NCBI GenBank assembly: GCA_031403315.1
Contig: JANNTD010000424.1
Coordinates: 1 to 13,160, forward strand
Length of the DNA stretch: 13,160 nucleotides
Origin: DASYDU01 sp031403315
Lineage (GTDB): Bacteria; Planctomycetota; Planctomycetia; Pirellulales; Lacipirellulaceae
Reading direction: 5' to 3'
Made by a program: the position numbers and the translations under genes. The notes beneath the pieces were generated by a model that saw nothing but the letters and a program-made list of their open reading frames with translations, ran no database searches and was not told the DNA's origin. Below, piece by piece: positions 1 to 6,188 of this stretch (position 1 is its first letter; every line of letters starts with the position of its first letter).

Positions 1-186
1 ATGTTCTCGCACACCGACACGGGCGATGCGCCGTGGGTGGTGATCAAGTCGGACGACAAGAAGCGGGCGCGCATCAACTGCATCCGCCATTTCCTTACCC
101 TGTTCGACTATCCGGACAAGGACCCGGCGGTGGGGGGGGGCCCCCCGCCCCGGCGCCGGGGGGGGGGGCAAGGCGATTCAATTTAG
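1..186 (+). CDS. PPK2-family polyphosphate kinase, C-terminal fragment
   Basis: This is the C-terminal end of a polyphosphate kinase 2 protein, which transfers phosphate between polyphosphate and nucleotides in the cytoplasm. The first ~42 residues carry the family's closing region: a HTDTGDAPW stretch, then SDDKKRARINCIRH, then FDYPDKDP. The methionine at base 1 is almost certainly internal, because the P-loop and lid regions of PPK2 lie upstream of these motifs; the gene therefore starts before the window. After residue 43 the reading frame enters a G/C homopolymer tract and encodes a Gly/Pro/Arg tail instead of the short PDP-x-IVG-like ending I would expect, then stops at 184-186. The true C-terminus may thus be lost or mis-assembled. 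Identification of the family is good; whether the gene is intact is open. Confidence 0.8.
   Translation: MFSHTDTGDAPWVVIKSDDKKRARINCIRHFLTLFDYPDKDPAVGGGPPPRRRGGGQGDSI
132..168. repeat. G/C homopolymer tract with palindromes
   Basis: The tract holds nine G (132-140), six C (141-146), a CCCC block and eleven G (158-168). It includes the 14-bp perfect palindrome at 148-161 (CCCCGGCGCCGGGG) and a G6/C6 palindrome at 135-146. It lies inside the end of the PPK2 reading frame. Such a tract would be prone to slippage in the cell and also to sequencing or assembly error, and it sits near the window edge. Confidence 0.85.
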
Positions 187-188
187 CG

Positions 189-204
189 GCGGGGCTTGCC
201 CCGC
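189..204. terminator. GC hairpin just after the PPK2 stop
   Basis: A perfect inverted repeat GCGGGGC-TT-GCCCCGC starts two bases after the stop codon at 184-186 (read as a 6-bp stem with a CTTG loop). There is no T-tract after it, so it is only terminator-like; it could stabilise the 3' end of the ppk2 transcript. Confidence 0.35.
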
Positions 205-292
205 ATTCATTGCGTGCCCCTCATGCGATCATAGTCAGCAAGCCAAACGACCACAACGCGAGCCGCTTGCCACGCGGCCGCGAATCACGAAG

Positions 293-1261
293 ATGGAAGC
301 CATGATGCCGCTCGAACCACTGCGATTTCTTCCGCTTTTCAAAGAGTACGTCTGGGGCGGCCGCCGCTTGGGGACCGTGCTCGGCAAGCCGATTGGCGAT
401 GCCGACCGCTACGCCGAGAGCTGGGAAATCGTCGACCACGGCGTCGACCAGAGCGTCGTCGCCGACGGCCCGCTCGCCGGCACGACGCTTCACGAGCTCG
501 TAACCCAGCACGGCGAAGCGCTCCTCGGCCGGCACCATCCACAACCGCAATTTCCGCTGCTCTTGAAATTCCTCGACGCCCAACTGACACTCTCGGTGCA
601 GGTGCATCCGAACGACGCTCAAGCAGCCCGTCTCACAACGCCCGACCTCGGCAAAACGGAAGCCTGGATCGTGTTGGCAGCCGAGCCGGGGAGTAAAATC
701 TACGCCGGGCTCAAGCCGGGAGTCGACCGCGCGCGGCTCGAGCGCGAGCTCGCCGCCGGAACTTGCGACGCCTGCCTCCATCAAATCGAGCCACGCGTCG
801 GCGACTGCATCTTCCTCGAAGCCGGCACGGTTCACGCGCTCGGCGAAGGAATCCTCATCGCCGAGATCCAACAGGCCAGCAACACGACATTTCGCCTCTT
901 CGATTGGAACCGCGTCGACCGCGACGGCAAACCGCGGCCGCTCCACATCCAAGAGTCGCTCGACACGATCGACTACCATCGCGGCCCCGTCGCGCCGCAG
1001 TTGCCCCAACCGACCGATCGCCCGCACGTCGAGCGGCTCGTTGCATGCGACAAATTCGTTCTCGACAGCTGGCGATTCGACGCTCCGGAGAAATGCGGCG
1101 GCGACGATCGTTGCCACATCGTGGCGGTGCTCGAGGGCGACGTCTCGATCAAGCAGCAAACTTTTCGCCGCGGCGAAAGCCTGCTCATCCCTGCTAGTTG
1201 CACCAACGCGGTCCTCGAGCCGCGGGGCAGGGCGGTGCTGCTGGACATGTATTTGCCGTAG
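293..1261 (+). CDS. manA: Class I mannose-6-phosphate isomerase
   Basis: Zinc enzyme that interconverts fructose-6-phosphate and mannose-6-phosphate in the cytoplasm, supplying mannose units for GDP-sugars and surface glycans. The 322-residue length fits the short bacterial type I family. Counting from the ATG at 293, the zinc ligands are visible as Q103 and H105 (SVQVHPND), E123 (GKTEAW) and H181 (AGTVHALG); the active-site arginine is R201 in TTFRLFDW. The N-terminal LKEYVWGG-like motif (FKEYVWGGRRLG) is typical. ATGs at 302 and 305 are alternative starts; a GGAAG at 295-299 lies 5 bases before the ATG at 305, and MPLEPLRF is the usual family beginning, so 305 may be the real start. It follows ppk2 by about 107 bases on the same strand. 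Confidence 0.93.
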   Translation: MEAMMPLEPLRFLPLFKEYVWGGRRLGTVLGKPIGDADRYAESWEIVDHGVDQSVVADGPLAGTTLHELVTQHGEALLGRHHPQPQFPLLLKFLDAQLTLSVQVHPNDAQAARLTTPDLGKTEAWIVLAAEPGSKIYAGLKPGVDRARLERELAAGTCDACLHQIEPRVGDCIFLEAGTVHALGEGILIAEIQQASNTTFRLFDWNRVDRDGKPRPLHIQESLDTIDYHRGPVAPQLPQPTDRPHVERLVACDKFVLDSWRFDAPEKCGGDDRCHIVAVLEGDVSIKQQTFRRGESLLIPASCTNAVLEPRGRAVLLDMYLP

Positions 1262-1291
1262 GAATCCCTGCGGTTTCCCCGCCGATTCGCC

Positions 1292-1320
1292 TTGGTCGCT
1301 GGGGCACACTTTCCTATAAT
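1292..1320 (+). promoter_or_regulatory. Candidate sigma-70 promoter for the lipoprotein gene
   Basis: A perfect TATAAT (1315-1320) is preceded, with a 17-base spacer, by TTGGTC (1292-1297), which keeps the TTG of a -35 box. It lies 17 bases before the ATG at 1337, so the 5' leader would be very short or nearly absent. Confidence 0.4.
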
Positions 1321-1336
1321 CCGCGACCCAACGACG

Positions 1337-1768
1337 ATGAGATTCGCGTCCTATCATCTCCGGCTCGGTTTCGCCGTGTGCGCCTCGCTCGTGCTCACCG
1401 GCTGTCCGAAGGTCCGCACGCCGCAGTGGCATAGTCCCGGCTCGGCCGGCTACCAGCGCGCGAATGCTTTGCAGTTCGATCCCTATCCGCTCGACGACGT
1501 CGCCCCGCCGGTCGCCGGCGGGCGGCCGCGCGAATACGACCGACCGGTCCCCGAAGTGAAGCGCGGCCAAGCCTACACTCCGAAGCGCCCAAATCTGCGG
1601 CCGATTGCCATCCCATCGTTCGCTCCGTCAGCCGCCCCTGTTTTCACCGCCCCCCCGGCGCTACCCGGCGGAAACGTCTCGCCTTTCGCACCGTCGGCGA
1701 ACGTGCCGTATCAGACCCCGCCGCCGGCGCTGCCGCCCGCGTCGAGCATGGTCCGCCCGCCATATTAG
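1337..1768 (+). CDS. Proline-rich lipoprotein of unknown function
   Basis: A 143-residue secreted lipoprotein of unknown role. The start at 1337 gives a classical lipoprotein signal: RLR near the N-terminus, a hydrophobic stretch, and the lipobox LTGC at residues ~20-23, followed by PKVRTPQW. The rest is low in hydrophobic residues and very rich in proline and alanine (for example FAPSAAPVFTAPPALPGG and the PPPALPPASS ending), which suggests an extended, cell-wall- or periplasm-spanning tail and not an enzyme fold. An upstream in-frame start at 1292 would put extra residues before the signal peptide and is less likely. The gene is 75 bases downstream of manA and has its own -10 box. I do not recognise a named family. 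Confidence 0.7.
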   Translation: MRFASYHLRLGFAVCASLVLTGCPKVRTPQWHSPGSAGYQRANALQFDPYPLDDVAPPVAGGRPREYDRPVPEVKRGQAYTPKRPNLRPIAIPSFAPSAAPVFTAPPALPGGNVSPFAPSANVPYQTPPPALPPASSMVRPPY

Positions 1769-1825
1769 TGCGGAATTCGCGTGGCCAAATCCCGGCCCTG
1801 TGATCGAACGCTTCACGGGTCTATC

Positions 1826-1843
1826 ATTGAGAGTCATCTCAAT
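1826..1843. promoter_or_regulatory. Short inverted repeat upstream of the rluB-type gene
   Basis: ATTGAGA-GTCA-TCTCAAT is a perfect 7-bp-arm inverted repeat with a 4-base loop. It sits between the lipoprotein stop (1768) and the ATG at 1898, and overlaps a TATCAT sequence (1822-1827) that could be a -10 box. It may be an operator or an RNA hairpin; the function is not shown. Confidence 0.3.
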
Positions 1844-1897
1844 CATTCCCAAATCGCTCACGACCGGCTCTCCCGGAAGCCGTTGCCCCTAGAAGTC

Positions 1898-2887
1898 ATG
1901 CCACCCAAAAAACGAAACAGCAATCAGGGATCCGATCGCCGCCGCCCGGCTAAGCACGCGGCAAAGTCGGCGACCGGCCCGCGCCGGCGAAGACGCAGCT
2001 CGCCGCGCGCCGTCTCGGCGCAGCACGTCGCGGGCGCCGACCGTCTGCAAAAGGTCCTCGCTGCTGCCGGTGTCGACAGCCGCCGCGAATGCGAGCAGTT
2101 GATTCTCGATGGCCGCGTCGAAGTCGATCGACAGATCGTCACCGAGCTCGGCACGCGCGTCGATCCTCACAAACAAGAGATCCGCATCGACGGCGAAGTC
2201 CTGCATCAAGCGAAGCTCGTGTACTACGCGGTACACAAGCCGGAGGGCGTCGTCTGTACGTCGAGCGACCCGACCGGCCGGCCCCGCGTGATCGACATGC
2301 TGCCGCCCGACGCCCCGCGCGTCTACTGCGTCGGCCGGCTCGACATGTCGAGCGAAGGGCTGATCCTCGTCACCAACGACGGCGAGCTCGCCAACGGAGT
2401 CACCCACCCGAGTCACGGCGTCGAAAAGATTTACCACGTGCAAGTATCGGGCCAGCTCGACGAAGAAGGGCTCAAGCAAATCCGCAAAGGCATGCACTTG
2501 GCCGAAGGCTTCGCCAGCGTGAAGCACGTGCGGATCAAGAGCCGCAAGAAGAACGGCACGATTCTCGAGATGATTCTCGACGAAGGCCGCAACCGCGAAA
2601 TCCGCCGCCTATTCGCCCGCGTCGGCCACAAGGTGCAGCGGCTCACGCGGATCGCCGTCGGCCCGGTCCGCCTCGGCGAAATGCCGGCCGGTGCGATACG
2701 ACTACTCACCAAACAAGAAGTCTCCGCCCTGCGCCGGGCGATCGCCGAGGGCCCGCGAAAAAAGGCCGCACCGAAGTCGACTCCGGCGGAATCATCCAAG
2801 CCGCCGGTAAAGAAGAAGATTAACGACGCCGTTCGTGGAGTTCAGGGCGGTCAAGGAGAGGGAACCAGGTCGATCATTGGCGGGTAG
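1898..2887 (+). CDS. rluB: RluB/RsuA-family rRNA pseudouridine synthase
   Basis: Converts a specific uridine of ribosomal RNA (in the RluB subfamily, a 23S position in the peptidyl-transferase region) to pseudouridine. Starting at 1898 the protein has 329 residues: a lysine/arginine-rich tail (1-45), an S4 RNA-binding domain (46-105: RLQKVLAAAGVDSRRECEQL), and the catalytic domain (106-280). The catalytic aspartate is D149 in VGRLDMSSEGL; DEGRNREIRRLF and the RIAVGPVRLG ending are also family signatures. A basic, glycine-rich tail follows. An in-frame ATG at 1781 would add 39 residues without family character, so 1898 is preferred. RluB versus the sister group RluE/RsuA cannot be settled by eye; RluB is the most likely. 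Confidence 0.9.
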   Translation: MPPKKRNSNQGSDRRRPAKHAAKSATGPRRRRRSSPRAVSAQHVAGADRLQKVLAAAGVDSRRECEQLILDGRVEVDRQIVTELGTRVDPHKQEIRIDGEVLHQAKLVYYAVHKPEGVVCTSSDPTGRPRVIDMLPPDAPRVYCVGRLDMSSEGLILVTNDGELANGVTHPSHGVEKIYHVQVSGQLDEEGLKQIRKGMHLAEGFASVKHVRIKSRKKNGTILEMILDEGRNREIRRLFARVGHKVQRLTRIAVGPVRLGEMPAGAIRLLTKQEVSALRRAIAEGPRKKAAPKSTPAESSKPPVKKKINDAVRGVQGGQGEGTRSIIGG

Positions 2888-2923
2888 AACTCGGTAGTTG
2901 CAATGCATTACTGACCGATCTCA

Positions 2924-2963
2924 TTTTTCTTCCTCCGCGTTCTCCGTATCCTCTGTGGTAAAT
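2924..2963. repeat. Short-period intergenic repeat (CTCTGTGG/CCTCCGCG type)
   Basis: Read on the - strand, the stretch contains ACAGAGGAT, ACGGAGAAC, GCGGAGGAA, three imperfect 9-base units, after ATTTACC and before a run of A. Its translation gives the TTEDTENAEEEK-like peptide that I recall as a common spurious product of an intergenic repeat in planctomycetes and other environmental genomes. It lies in the 108-base gap between the rluB-type gene and pyrK. The identity as a member of that repeat family is from memory. Confidence 0.6.
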
Positions 2964-2995
2964 TGTTTGGCGCTAATGTTCGCTGAGGCCCGAAG

Positions 2996-3901
2996 TTGAC
3001 CGACACGTTCTCGCCAACGCACTGCGACGCCAACCCGCTTCACGCGGCTTATTACGCCGATGCCGCGTGTCAGGCGCGTGTCACGATCGTCGAAAACGTC
3101 CGGCTCGCGCGCGATACCTACCGCGTGCGGTTCGAGTGCCCAGAGATCGCACGAAGGATCGTGCCAGGCCAGTTTCTGATGGTGCGGCTCGCCGGGCTCG
3201 ACGATCCACTGTTGGGCCGGCCGCTCGCGCTTTACGACGTGGTGCTCGACGCCGCCGGCCGACCGACCGCGATCGACGTCGTCCATCTCGTGCTGGGCAA
3301 GATGACGGCACTTCTCGCGCTTGCAAAGCCAGGCGACGAGCTCGACGTCTGGGGCCCGCTCGGCAACGGCTTCCCGCCCGAGCCCACGGAACAGTTGATC
3401 ATGGTCGCCGGTGGCATCGGCCAGACGCCGCTGCTCGCGCTGGGCCAAGAGTATTTGGGCCGCCGCAAGTACGGCAATCCGCCTCGCGCGGTGCCGCCCG
3501 CCAAGAAAGTGACTCTCTGCTACGGCGTCCGCACCGCCGCGCTCGCCGCCGGCGTCAACGATTTCCGGGCCGCCGGCTTCGACGTCCGCCTGGCCAGCGA
3601 CGACGGCACCCTCGGCCACCACGGCTTCGTCACGAAACTGCTGCAAGACGCGCTCGCAGAAACCGCGGACACCAATCGCCTCGTCGTCTGTTGCGGCCCC
3701 GAGCCGATGATGGAATCCGCGGCGGAACAGTGTCACGCCGCCGCGGTCCGCTGCCTCGTATCGCTCGAAACGCCAATGGCCTGCGGCATCGGCATCTGCT
3801 TCAGTTGCGTCGCCAAAGTCCGCCAGCCCGACGGTGGCTGGGACTACCAGCGAACCTGCGTCGAAGGACCGATCTTCGACGCGGCAAAACTCGAGTGGTA
3901 G
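2996..3901 (+). CDS. pyrK: Dihydroorotate dehydrogenase electron-transfer subunit
   Basis: Flavin and [2Fe-2S] protein that passes electrons from the PyrD catalytic subunit of class 1B dihydroorotate dehydrogenase to NAD+ in pyrimidine synthesis. The 301-residue protein has the ferredoxin-reductase layout: an FAD-binding barrel (about 25-125, with LGRPLALYDV where the family usually has RPxS), a nucleotide-binding part beginning MVAGGIGQTPLL, and the C-terminal iron-sulfur site C263-x4-C268-x2-C271-x16-C288 (CGIGICFSC ... TC). The first usable codon is TTG at 2996; no in-frame ATG precedes the FAD domain, so a TTG start seems likely. PyrD is not in the window. The gene ends 40 bases from the convergent gene at 3942. 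Confidence 0.88.
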   Translation: MTDTFSPTHCDANPLHAAYYADAACQARVTIVENVRLARDTYRVRFECPEIARRIVPGQFLMVRLAGLDDPLLGRPLALYDVVLDAAGRPTAIDVVHLVLGKMTALLALAKPGDELDVWGPLGNGFPPEPTEQLIMVAGGIGQTPLLALGQEYLGRRKYGNPPRAVPPAKKVTLCYGVRTAALAAGVNDFRAAGFDVRLASDDGTLGHHGFVTKLLQDALAETADTNRLVVCCGPEPMMESAAEQCHAAAVRCLVSLETPMACGIGICFSCVAKVRQPDGGWDYQRTCVEGPIFDAAKLEW

Positions 3902-3941
3902 CTCGAATGCCGCCAATCGTAGTCGTTGTATGCAGCGCGCG

Positions 3942-4229
3942 TCAGGCCGCCTTCTTCATCATGCCTTTGACGAGCGCCACGATCACCATCAGGATCCCGC
4001 CGCCAACGCCGCCGCTGGCAACGCTGCTCAAGACGGCCTGAAGGTCGAGCCCGCCGTCGTTGACGGCCATGCCGACCGCTTTCAAGACGGCCGCTCCCGC
4101 GCCGCCGCCCAGCACGCCAACCACCGAGTTCAAGAGCGGGCCCAGGCTCTTGTCCTTCATCGCCGCCCCGGCGATGTTCCCACCCACTGCGCCACTGATC
4201 AAATTGATCACCAGACTGACGATATCCAT
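3942..4229 (-). CDS. Small glycine-rich membrane protein, unknown function
   Basis: A 95-residue hydrophobic protein with no recognised function. It begins MDIVSLVINLISGAVGG, has a glycine-rich centre (VVGVLGGGAGAAVLKAVG) and ends with a hydrophobic helix rich in glycine (ASGGVGGGILMVIVALVKG) and a lysine tail (MMKKAA). GxxxG-like spacing suggests packed transmembrane helices. The start at 4229 is chosen because GGTGGAG (4236-4242 on the other strand) stands 6 bases before it; in-frame GTG and ATG codons at 4241 and 4235 are too close to, or inside, that site. I recall similar proteins in other planctomycetes, with no role assigned. It is downstream of the DUF1559 gene by 247 bases. Confidence 0.7.
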   Translation of the reverse strand: MDIVSLVINLISGAVGGNIAGAAMKDKSLGPLLNSVVGVLGGGAGAAVLKAVGMAVNDGGLDLQAVLSSVASGGVGGGILMVIVALVKGMMKKAA

Positions 4230-4235
4230 GTGCAT

Positions 4236-4242
4236 CTCCACC
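4236..4242 (-). promoter_or_regulatory. Ribosome binding site GGTGGAG
   Basis: The - strand reads GGTGGAG, then six bases, then ATG at 4229. It decides the start of the small membrane protein gene, since two other possible start codons overlap or touch the site. Confidence 0.65.
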
Positions 4243-4268
4243 TATACCTTGCCAGACTTACAGAAAAG

Positions 4269-4292
4269 CTGGCCAGGCCGATGCCCGGCCAG
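4269..4292 (-). terminator. Candidate hairpin terminator
   Basis: On the - strand an inverted repeat with arms CTGGCC..GGC / GCC..GGCCAG (one mismatch, CGAT-type loop) is followed by CTTTTCTG. It lies between the DUF1559 gene (ends 4477) and the small membrane gene (starts 4229), so it may end or attenuate the upstream transcript. The T-run is short. Confidence 0.4.
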
Positions 4293-4476
4293 AAAACGGC
4301 AATCAGAAGAGAAATCGAGAGCACGAGCGGCGATCCGTCTGTCTCCATTGTAATTGCCGGCGGTCACCGCAATAGCCGAGATCGCGCTGCATTTGAAGAA
4401 TCTTGGGTAGGATTTCCCTTCCCGCGGGTCGAGGATTCGCCGACGTTGGCGATCGGAGGGTACGCCAAGATGACGC

Positions 4477-5508
4477 TTATTGCGGCGTGGTGACTTCGCC
4501 GCCGGCCCGCGTCGACCTCGACCGCCAGACCAACAGATCGACGTCGTCGCTGACCGTTTGCCCCGACCCGTCGACCATCGCCACCTGCACGCCGCCCGGA
4601 TGGTAGCTCCGCGCCGTGACGATCGCGTAGCTCGGCGTCGTGTTTGCGATTCCGCCTTTTCCTTCTTGCCAGGAATTGAAATCGGCGTCAAGCACTTCGC
4701 CATTGCGCTCGTACTTCACGAAGGTGTTGGGCGCCATGGCGGTTGTGAAGCCGGTGTGGTGAACGCGACCGTCGGGCCATTCGGTGTGGCCCGTGTCCTT
4801 GTAGTCGCTGCTCGCCGCCGCCACATTGGCACTCGCCTCCGCCACGCTGTCCGGAATCTCCGTGCTCGAGGGCGGGCTGTTGCGCGTGTAGCTCGTCCAC
4901 GACTTCACTTCGGCGGCGAGCAGCGTCTTGCTGGTGCCGTCTTCGATCTGAGCCATCCGCAGGAAGCTGTTCGGATAAAACACGCCGTCGCCACCCTTCA
5001 TCGTGGCCGGGTCGAACACGAACCACGTGCCTTGATTGAAAACGTACGACGTGGGATACAACAGCACTTTGCCGCCGCCCGGATCGCGCACCGTCGTCGC
5101 TTTTTCATCGCTCGGGCAACTGAAGATCTCGATCTTCAGGCCGTCGATCGCGGTTTGAAGATCCCAGGCGACGCTCAAGTCCACCTTATCGGCGAGCGCT
5201 TGCTCTTCGAGGAATGGCAGAATCCGGCCGTGCACGCCCCAGGCCACGTTGTTCGCCGTCGGATTAACCGAGTTGAAATCAATCGCCACGCTCGGCGGCA
5301 ATCGTTTGTAGCTGCCTTCGTAGTTGTGTACCGCCAGCGCCAGTTGACGCAAATTGTTCTTGCACTGGCTCCGCCGCGCCGCCTCCCGCGCCGCCTGAAT
5401 CGCCGGCAGCAACAGCGCCACCAGAATGCCGATGATCGCGATCACCGCCAGCAATTCGACCAAAGTAAAGCCGCGCGCCGCCGCACGACGGAGTGAAAAA
5501 AACTGCAT
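4477..5508 (-). CDS. DUF1559 prepilin-like protein
   Basis: A 343-residue protein of the large planctomycete DUF1559 family, built like a type II/IV pseudopilin: it starts with a basic leader, then R-G13/F14-TLVE18 (prepilin peptidase site with glutamate at +5), followed by a long hydrophobic helix (LLAVIAIIGILVALLLPAIQ) and the family motif AAREAARRSQCKNNLRQL. The C-terminal part ends with the family's H-x-G-G / MVDGSG motif (SYHPGGVQVAMVDGSG, VSDDVDLLVWRS). The protein is expected at the inner membrane or in surface filaments; the precise job of the family is not known. The start at 5508 gives the right leader length and has AGGA eight bases upstream; an earlier ATG at 5559 would add 17 residues. 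These genes occur in dozens of copies in such genomes. Confidence 0.92.
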   Translation of the reverse strand: MQFFSLRRAAARGFTLVELLAVIAIIGILVALLLPAIQAAREAARRSQCKNNLRQLALAVHNYEGSYKRLPPSVAIDFNSVNPTANNVAWGVHGRILPFLEEQALADKVDLSVAWDLQTAIDGLKIEIFSCPSDEKATTVRDPGGGKVLLYPTSYVFNQGTWFVFDPATMKGGDGVFYPNSFLRMAQIEDGTSKTLLAAEVKSWTSYTRNSPPSSTEIPDSVAEASANVAAASSDYKDTGHTEWPDGRVHHTGFTTAMAPNTFVKYERNGEVLDADFNSWQEGKGGIANTTPSYAIVTARSYHPGGVQVAMVDGSGQTVSDDVDLLVWRSRSTRAGGEVTTPQ

Positions 5509-5826
5509 CGACGTGTTCCTGTGTCCAAGTCTCGATCCCGTTGCCCGCTCGCCGTCCACGTTTTGTTGATGTGGCGCAGCTTACAAAAACCAGCCGATCG
5601 ACGTCGATAAGAACTGAGCGGCATGGCGATAAGTTGGTCGCGCCCGTCGATTGATTCGACAGCAATTGGTCGGCAAGTACCCAAGCTTGGCGAGCGAAGC
5701 GACACGCGCAGTCGTCGAAAGTGATTGGGCTGGTGTCGACAACTGCGCGCGAAGCACCAGCGCGGTCAGCCGTTGAAGTGAAGCTCAGAGTGCGCAAGCG
5801 TCTCGCAAATCGCGGCGAGTGCCCGA
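5509..5826. other. Intergenic region between rpsT and DUF1559 gene
   Basis: No gene is convincing here. It holds a 12-bp perfect palindrome ATCGACGTCGAT (5597-5608) and the larger inverted repeat at 5705-5749 described separately. Any promoter of the DUF1559 gene must lie here on the - strand, but I see no strong -35/-10 pair; TTGTAA around 5580 is only a weak candidate. Confidence 0.5.
5705..5749 (-). repeat. 14-bp inverted repeat downstream of rpsT
   Basis: Arms at 5705-5718 and 5736-5749 (CGCGCAGT.GTCGA type) are complementary except for one position, with a 17-base loop. In - strand RNA the odd position becomes a G-U wobble, so the full 14-bp stem forms only in the direction of rpsT transcription. 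It lies 78 bases past the rpsT stop. No T-tract follows, so it is either a transcript-protecting stem or a factor-dependent terminator; function is inferred. Confidence 0.4.
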
Positions 5827-6105
5827 CTACTTAACCTTGATCGCCTTGATCGCCTTGATCGCCTTCGAGAGCCGCGACTTGGTGCGGGCGGCGGTGTTAG
5901 CGTGCAGCACTTTCTTGCTCGAAGCCCGGTCGATCTTGCTCACCAGCGTGCCGAAGTCAGCCTCGCTCTTGGCGACGTCTTTCGCGGCGATCGATTCGCG
6001 GATCTTGCGCGTCAGCGTGCGCAACGCGGTCTTGGTCGAGCGGTTCCGGGCGCGGCGCGTGACACTTTGCCGCATACGCTTCTTGGCACTGGGAGTATTG
6101 GGCAT
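5827..6105 (-). CDS. rpsT: 30S ribosomal protein S20
   Basis: Binds 16S rRNA and stabilises the 30S subunit. The 92-residue product starts MPNTPSAKKRMRQSVTRRARN, which is the S20 hallmark (SAKKR, R-x-N-x-x-x-K), continues TALRTLTRKIRESI and contains the conserved ending KKVLHANTAARTKSRLSKAIK. It is a few residues longer than usual because of the tail AIKAIKAIKVK, encoded by three exact copies of a 9-base unit. The start at 6105 matches the family; upstream in-frame ATG at 6192 adds 29 unrelated residues. It follows the TPR gene by 83 bases in the same direction and may share its transcript. No Shine-Dalgarno sequence is visible. Confidence 0.95.
   Translation of the reverse strand: MPNTPSAKKRMRQSVTRRARNRSTKTALRTLTRKIRESIAAKDVAKSEADFGTLVSKIDRASSKKVLHANTAARTKSRLSKAIKAIKAIKVK
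5835..5861. repeat. Three tandem 9-bp units in the 3' end of rpsT
   Basis: CCTTGATCG occurs three times without a gap and then breaks off as CCTTCG. Since 9 is a multiple of 3 it adds Ala-Ile-Lys triplets to the S20 C-terminus without a frameshift. Confidence 0.9.
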
Positions 6106-6150
6106 GAGAACCGAGTGAACGGGGACGCTGGGAGTTAGCCGCGACGCGGA

Positions 6151-6166
6151 GACGGTTTCAACCGTC
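6151..6166. promoter_or_regulatory. Hairpin in the TPR-rpsT gap
   Basis: GACGGTT-TC-AACCGTC is a perfect 7-bp-arm inverted repeat, 45 bases before the rpsT start codon. It could be part of an rpsT leader or a weak end of the TPR transcript; there is no T-tract. Confidence 0.3.
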
Positions 6167-6188
6167 GCAGCGGAGCGCGTTTGGCGAA

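Noticed and set aside
221..1570. A 449-codon open frame on the - strand across manA
   Set aside because: It mirrors manA and the lipoprotein gene, shows no family motifs and arises from the high GC of the region; manA has all its zinc ligands on the + strand.
2921..3916. A 331-codon - strand frame opposite pyrK
   Set aside because: It is the antisense shadow of pyrK plus the short intergenic repeat; its TTEDTENAEEEK end is a typical spurious translation of that repeat.
5835..5861. CRISPR-like tandem repeat
   Set aside because: The units are 9 bases long with no spacers and lie inside the rpsT coding sequence.
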